From contig NZ_DATGQG010000072.1 of the NCBI RefSeq assembly GCF_035304305.1, positions 1-64,000 on the forward strand: a DNA stretch of 64,000 nt. Reading direction: 5' to 3'. Below the pieces are notes generated by a model. The model saw only the letters and a program-made list of their open reading frames with translations, did not search any database and was not told where the DNA came from. The position numbers and the translations under genes are program-made. Each line of letters begins with the position of its first letter. Position 1 is the stretch's first letter. Of the stretch, positions 62,895 through 64,000 are shown piece by piece. Source of the stretch: Ferrovibrio sp035304305. Its GTDB lineage: Bacteria > Pseudomonadota > Alphaproteobacteria > Ferrovibrionales > Ferrovibrionaceae.

Positions 62895-62908
62895 TTGATC
62901 CGGATCAA
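62895..62908. promoter_or_regulatory. FNR/FixK/Anr-type binding site
   Basis: The 14-base sequence TTGATCCGGATCAA is a perfect palindrome and an exact match to TTGAT-N4-ATCAA, the consensus for Fnr/FixK/Anr regulators. It lies in the 151-base gap between the divergent stress-protein gene (start 62837) and prs (start 62989), 64 bases and 87 bases from the respective starts. A likely -10 for prs is near 62928-62933, also about 40 bases away. Both genes are therefore candidates for low-oxygen activation. Confidence 0.75.
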
Positions 62909-62988
62909 CCATGCGGCGGAAAACCGGCATAAATCGTTGAGTTCACGGCTGTATCCGGCCACGATGACGCTTTAGCCGAGGAGCTCCC

Positions 62989-63870
62989 ATGACCCTGATC
63001 ATCCCGCTGCCCGGAAACGAGGATTTTGCGGCCCGACTGGCCGGCTTTCCGGGTTTCGAGCTCGGCCGTCTGGACCTGCACCGGTTTCCCGACGGTGAGT
63101 CCCTCATCCGCATCCTCTCCAATGTCACGGACCGGGACGTGGCGCTGGTCTGCACGCTGGCGAACCCGGATCCGCAGTTCCTGCCGCTGATCTTTGCCGC
63201 GGATGCCTGTCGGGATCTGGGCTGCGCGCGGGTCACGCTGGTGGCGCCTTATCTCGCCTACATGCGGCAGGACCGGCAGTTCCGGCAGGGCGAGGCCGTC
63301 ACCTCGCGCAGCTTCGCGCGACTCATTTCGAAGCGCTTCGACCAGCTGATCACGGTCGATCCGCATCTGCATCGCTATGCCAGCCTGGCGGACATCTATC
63401 GCATCACCACCTGCGCCATTCCGTCTGCTCCCGTCATCGCCACCTGGATCGCGGATAGCGTGCCTGCCCCGGTGATCGTGGGGCCCGACGAGGAAAGCCG
63501 GCAGTGGGTCGCGGATGTTGCCGACCGCTGCGGGGCGCCCTTCTTCGTTCTGTCCAAGTCGCGCAAGGGCGACCGGGAGGTGGAGATTGCGTTGCCGGAT
63601 GTCGGTGAATTCCGGGATCGCCAGCCGGTGCTGATCGACGACATCGTGTCCACGGGCCACACGGCGGCCGAGGCCGCCGCGCGCCTCGTGGCGGCCGGCT
63701 TCCGCAAGCCGGTCTGCGCCGTGGTACATGCGATCTTCGCCGAAGGTGCCTTCGACCGGCTTCGAGCGGCGATGACGCGGGTCGTATCGACCGACACGGT
63801 GCCCCATGGCAGCAACGCGATGTCGGTCGCGGCCCTGGTTGCGAATGCGATCCGGTCCGAAGACTGCTAA
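62989..63870 (+). CDS. prs: Ribose-phosphate pyrophosphokinase (PRPP synthase), likely accessory copy
   Basis: The enzyme makes PRPP from ribose 5-phosphate and ATP. The 293-residue protein is shorter than the usual 310-320 residues and resembles the accessory or archaeal-like branch. It has the ATP/metal-binding APYLAYMRQDRQFRQGEAVTSR, DPHLHRYASLADIY, and the PRPP loop VLIDDIVSTGHTAAEAA. It lies downstream of a promoter region with an FNR-type site and is probably induced under low oxygen; a housekeeping copy is expected elsewhere. Confidence 0.9.
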   Translation: MTLIIPLPGNEDFAARLAGFPGFELGRLDLHRFPDGESLIRILSNVTDRDVALVCTLANPDPQFLPLIFAADACRDLGCARVTLVAPYLAYMRQDRQFRQGEAVTSRSFARLISKRFDQLITVDPHLHRYASLADIYRITTCAIPSAPVIATWIADSVPAPVIVGPDEESRQWVADVADRCGAPFFVLSKSRKGDREVEIALPDVGEFRDRQPVLIDDIVSTGHTAAEAAARLVAAGFRKPVCAVVHAIFAEGAFDRLRAAMTRVVSTDTVPHGSNAMSVAALVANAIRSEDC

Positions 63871-64000
63871 CGCTGGCCGATCAGGCGGTGCATCTTCTTG
63901 AGCAGCCGGCGACGCTCGGCGTCGGACTCGGCCTTCCGGAGCTCCTGCTGGATCAGCAGCATCAGCCTGGCATAGTCGTTATGCCAATCATGGCCGGCTA
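63867..64000 (-). CDS. Hypothetical protein, C-terminal end (partial)
   Basis: A minus-strand reading frame enters from the right edge and ends with TAG at 63869-63867, overlapping the prs stop by two bases. The visible 44 residues end in LLKKMHRLIGQR and contain DWHNDYARL and a charged amphipathic helix. No family is recognised. The real start lies outside the window. Codon use looks like its neighbours. Confidence 0.5.
   Translation of the reverse strand, partial: AGHDWHNDYARLMLLIQQELRKAESDAERRRLLKKMHRLIGQR

Overview
The window is a GC-rich chromosomal segment of an alphaproteobacterium, most likely of the Rhodospirillales or a neighbouring order. The evidence is gene order: nuoM-nuoN-birA-coaX-rnj-mce-proS-lolCD, then miaB-phoH-ybeY-corC-lnt-HTH-metK-trmB, then rimP-nusA-ylxR-infB-rbfA-truB-rpsO-pnp, a core arrangement typical of that class. 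ProS is the short alphaproteobacterial form. No tRNA, rRNA, CRISPR array, insertion sequence or prophage was recognised. The genus cannot be fixed from sequence alone.

Layout. 1-10.3 kb: the end of the complex I operon followed by biotin ligase, type III pantothenate kinase, RNase J, methylmalonyl-CoA epimerase, a DUF1467 membrane protein, a small secreted protein, prolyl-tRNA synthetase and the LolCD lipoprotein exporter. 10.3-13.0 kb: a GST plus flavin-binding gene pair divergent from a LysR regulator, with a repeat-rich operator between them. 13.0-13.4 kb: the only gap over 300 bases. It holds a strong promoter, short tandem repeats, a long stem-loop and an intrinsic terminator, together a candidate small RNA or attenuated miaB leader. 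13.4-32.1 kb: tRNA, ribosome, lipoprotein and S-adenosylmethionine housekeeping genes and the nusA-infB-pnp translation/RNA-decay supercluster, with regulatory leaders upstream of rimP and pnp. 32.1-39.4 kb: a solute-binding protein, an exported protein with an MliC-like end, a thioesterase, the tripartite tricarboxylate transporter tctCBA and a membrane sensor kinase. 39.4-44.4 kb: a dNTPase, an isomerase, a cell-wall hydrolase, a short-chain dehydrogenase and an acyl-CoA synthetase. 44.4-50.9 kb (minus strand): a formate dehydrogenase operon with five small accessory genes. 51.0-54.8 kb: 3-methyladenine glycosylase, a hybrid histidine kinase coupled to phnN, and a lone receiver protein. 54.8-64.0 kb: an AceE/transketolase-like enzyme, a P-type ATPase, two double-domain universal stress proteins, a CaCA exchanger and a PRPP synthase, with a perfect FNR/FixK-type palindrome between the last stress protein and prs.

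How it fits together. The first half is core growth machinery in long co-directional operons. The second half is accessory energy metabolism and stress physiology: formate oxidation to a quinone pool, carboxylate uptake, acyl-CoA and propionyl-CoA handling, and an apparently oxygen-responsive module of stress proteins, ion transport and carbon/PRPP metabolism.

The strongest new leads are the structured transcription unit at about 12981-13217, the operator/hairpin at 12041-12087, the rimP and pnp leaders, the FNR-type site at 62895-62908, and an overlooked 56-residue gene inside the formate dehydrogenase operon (45877-46047).
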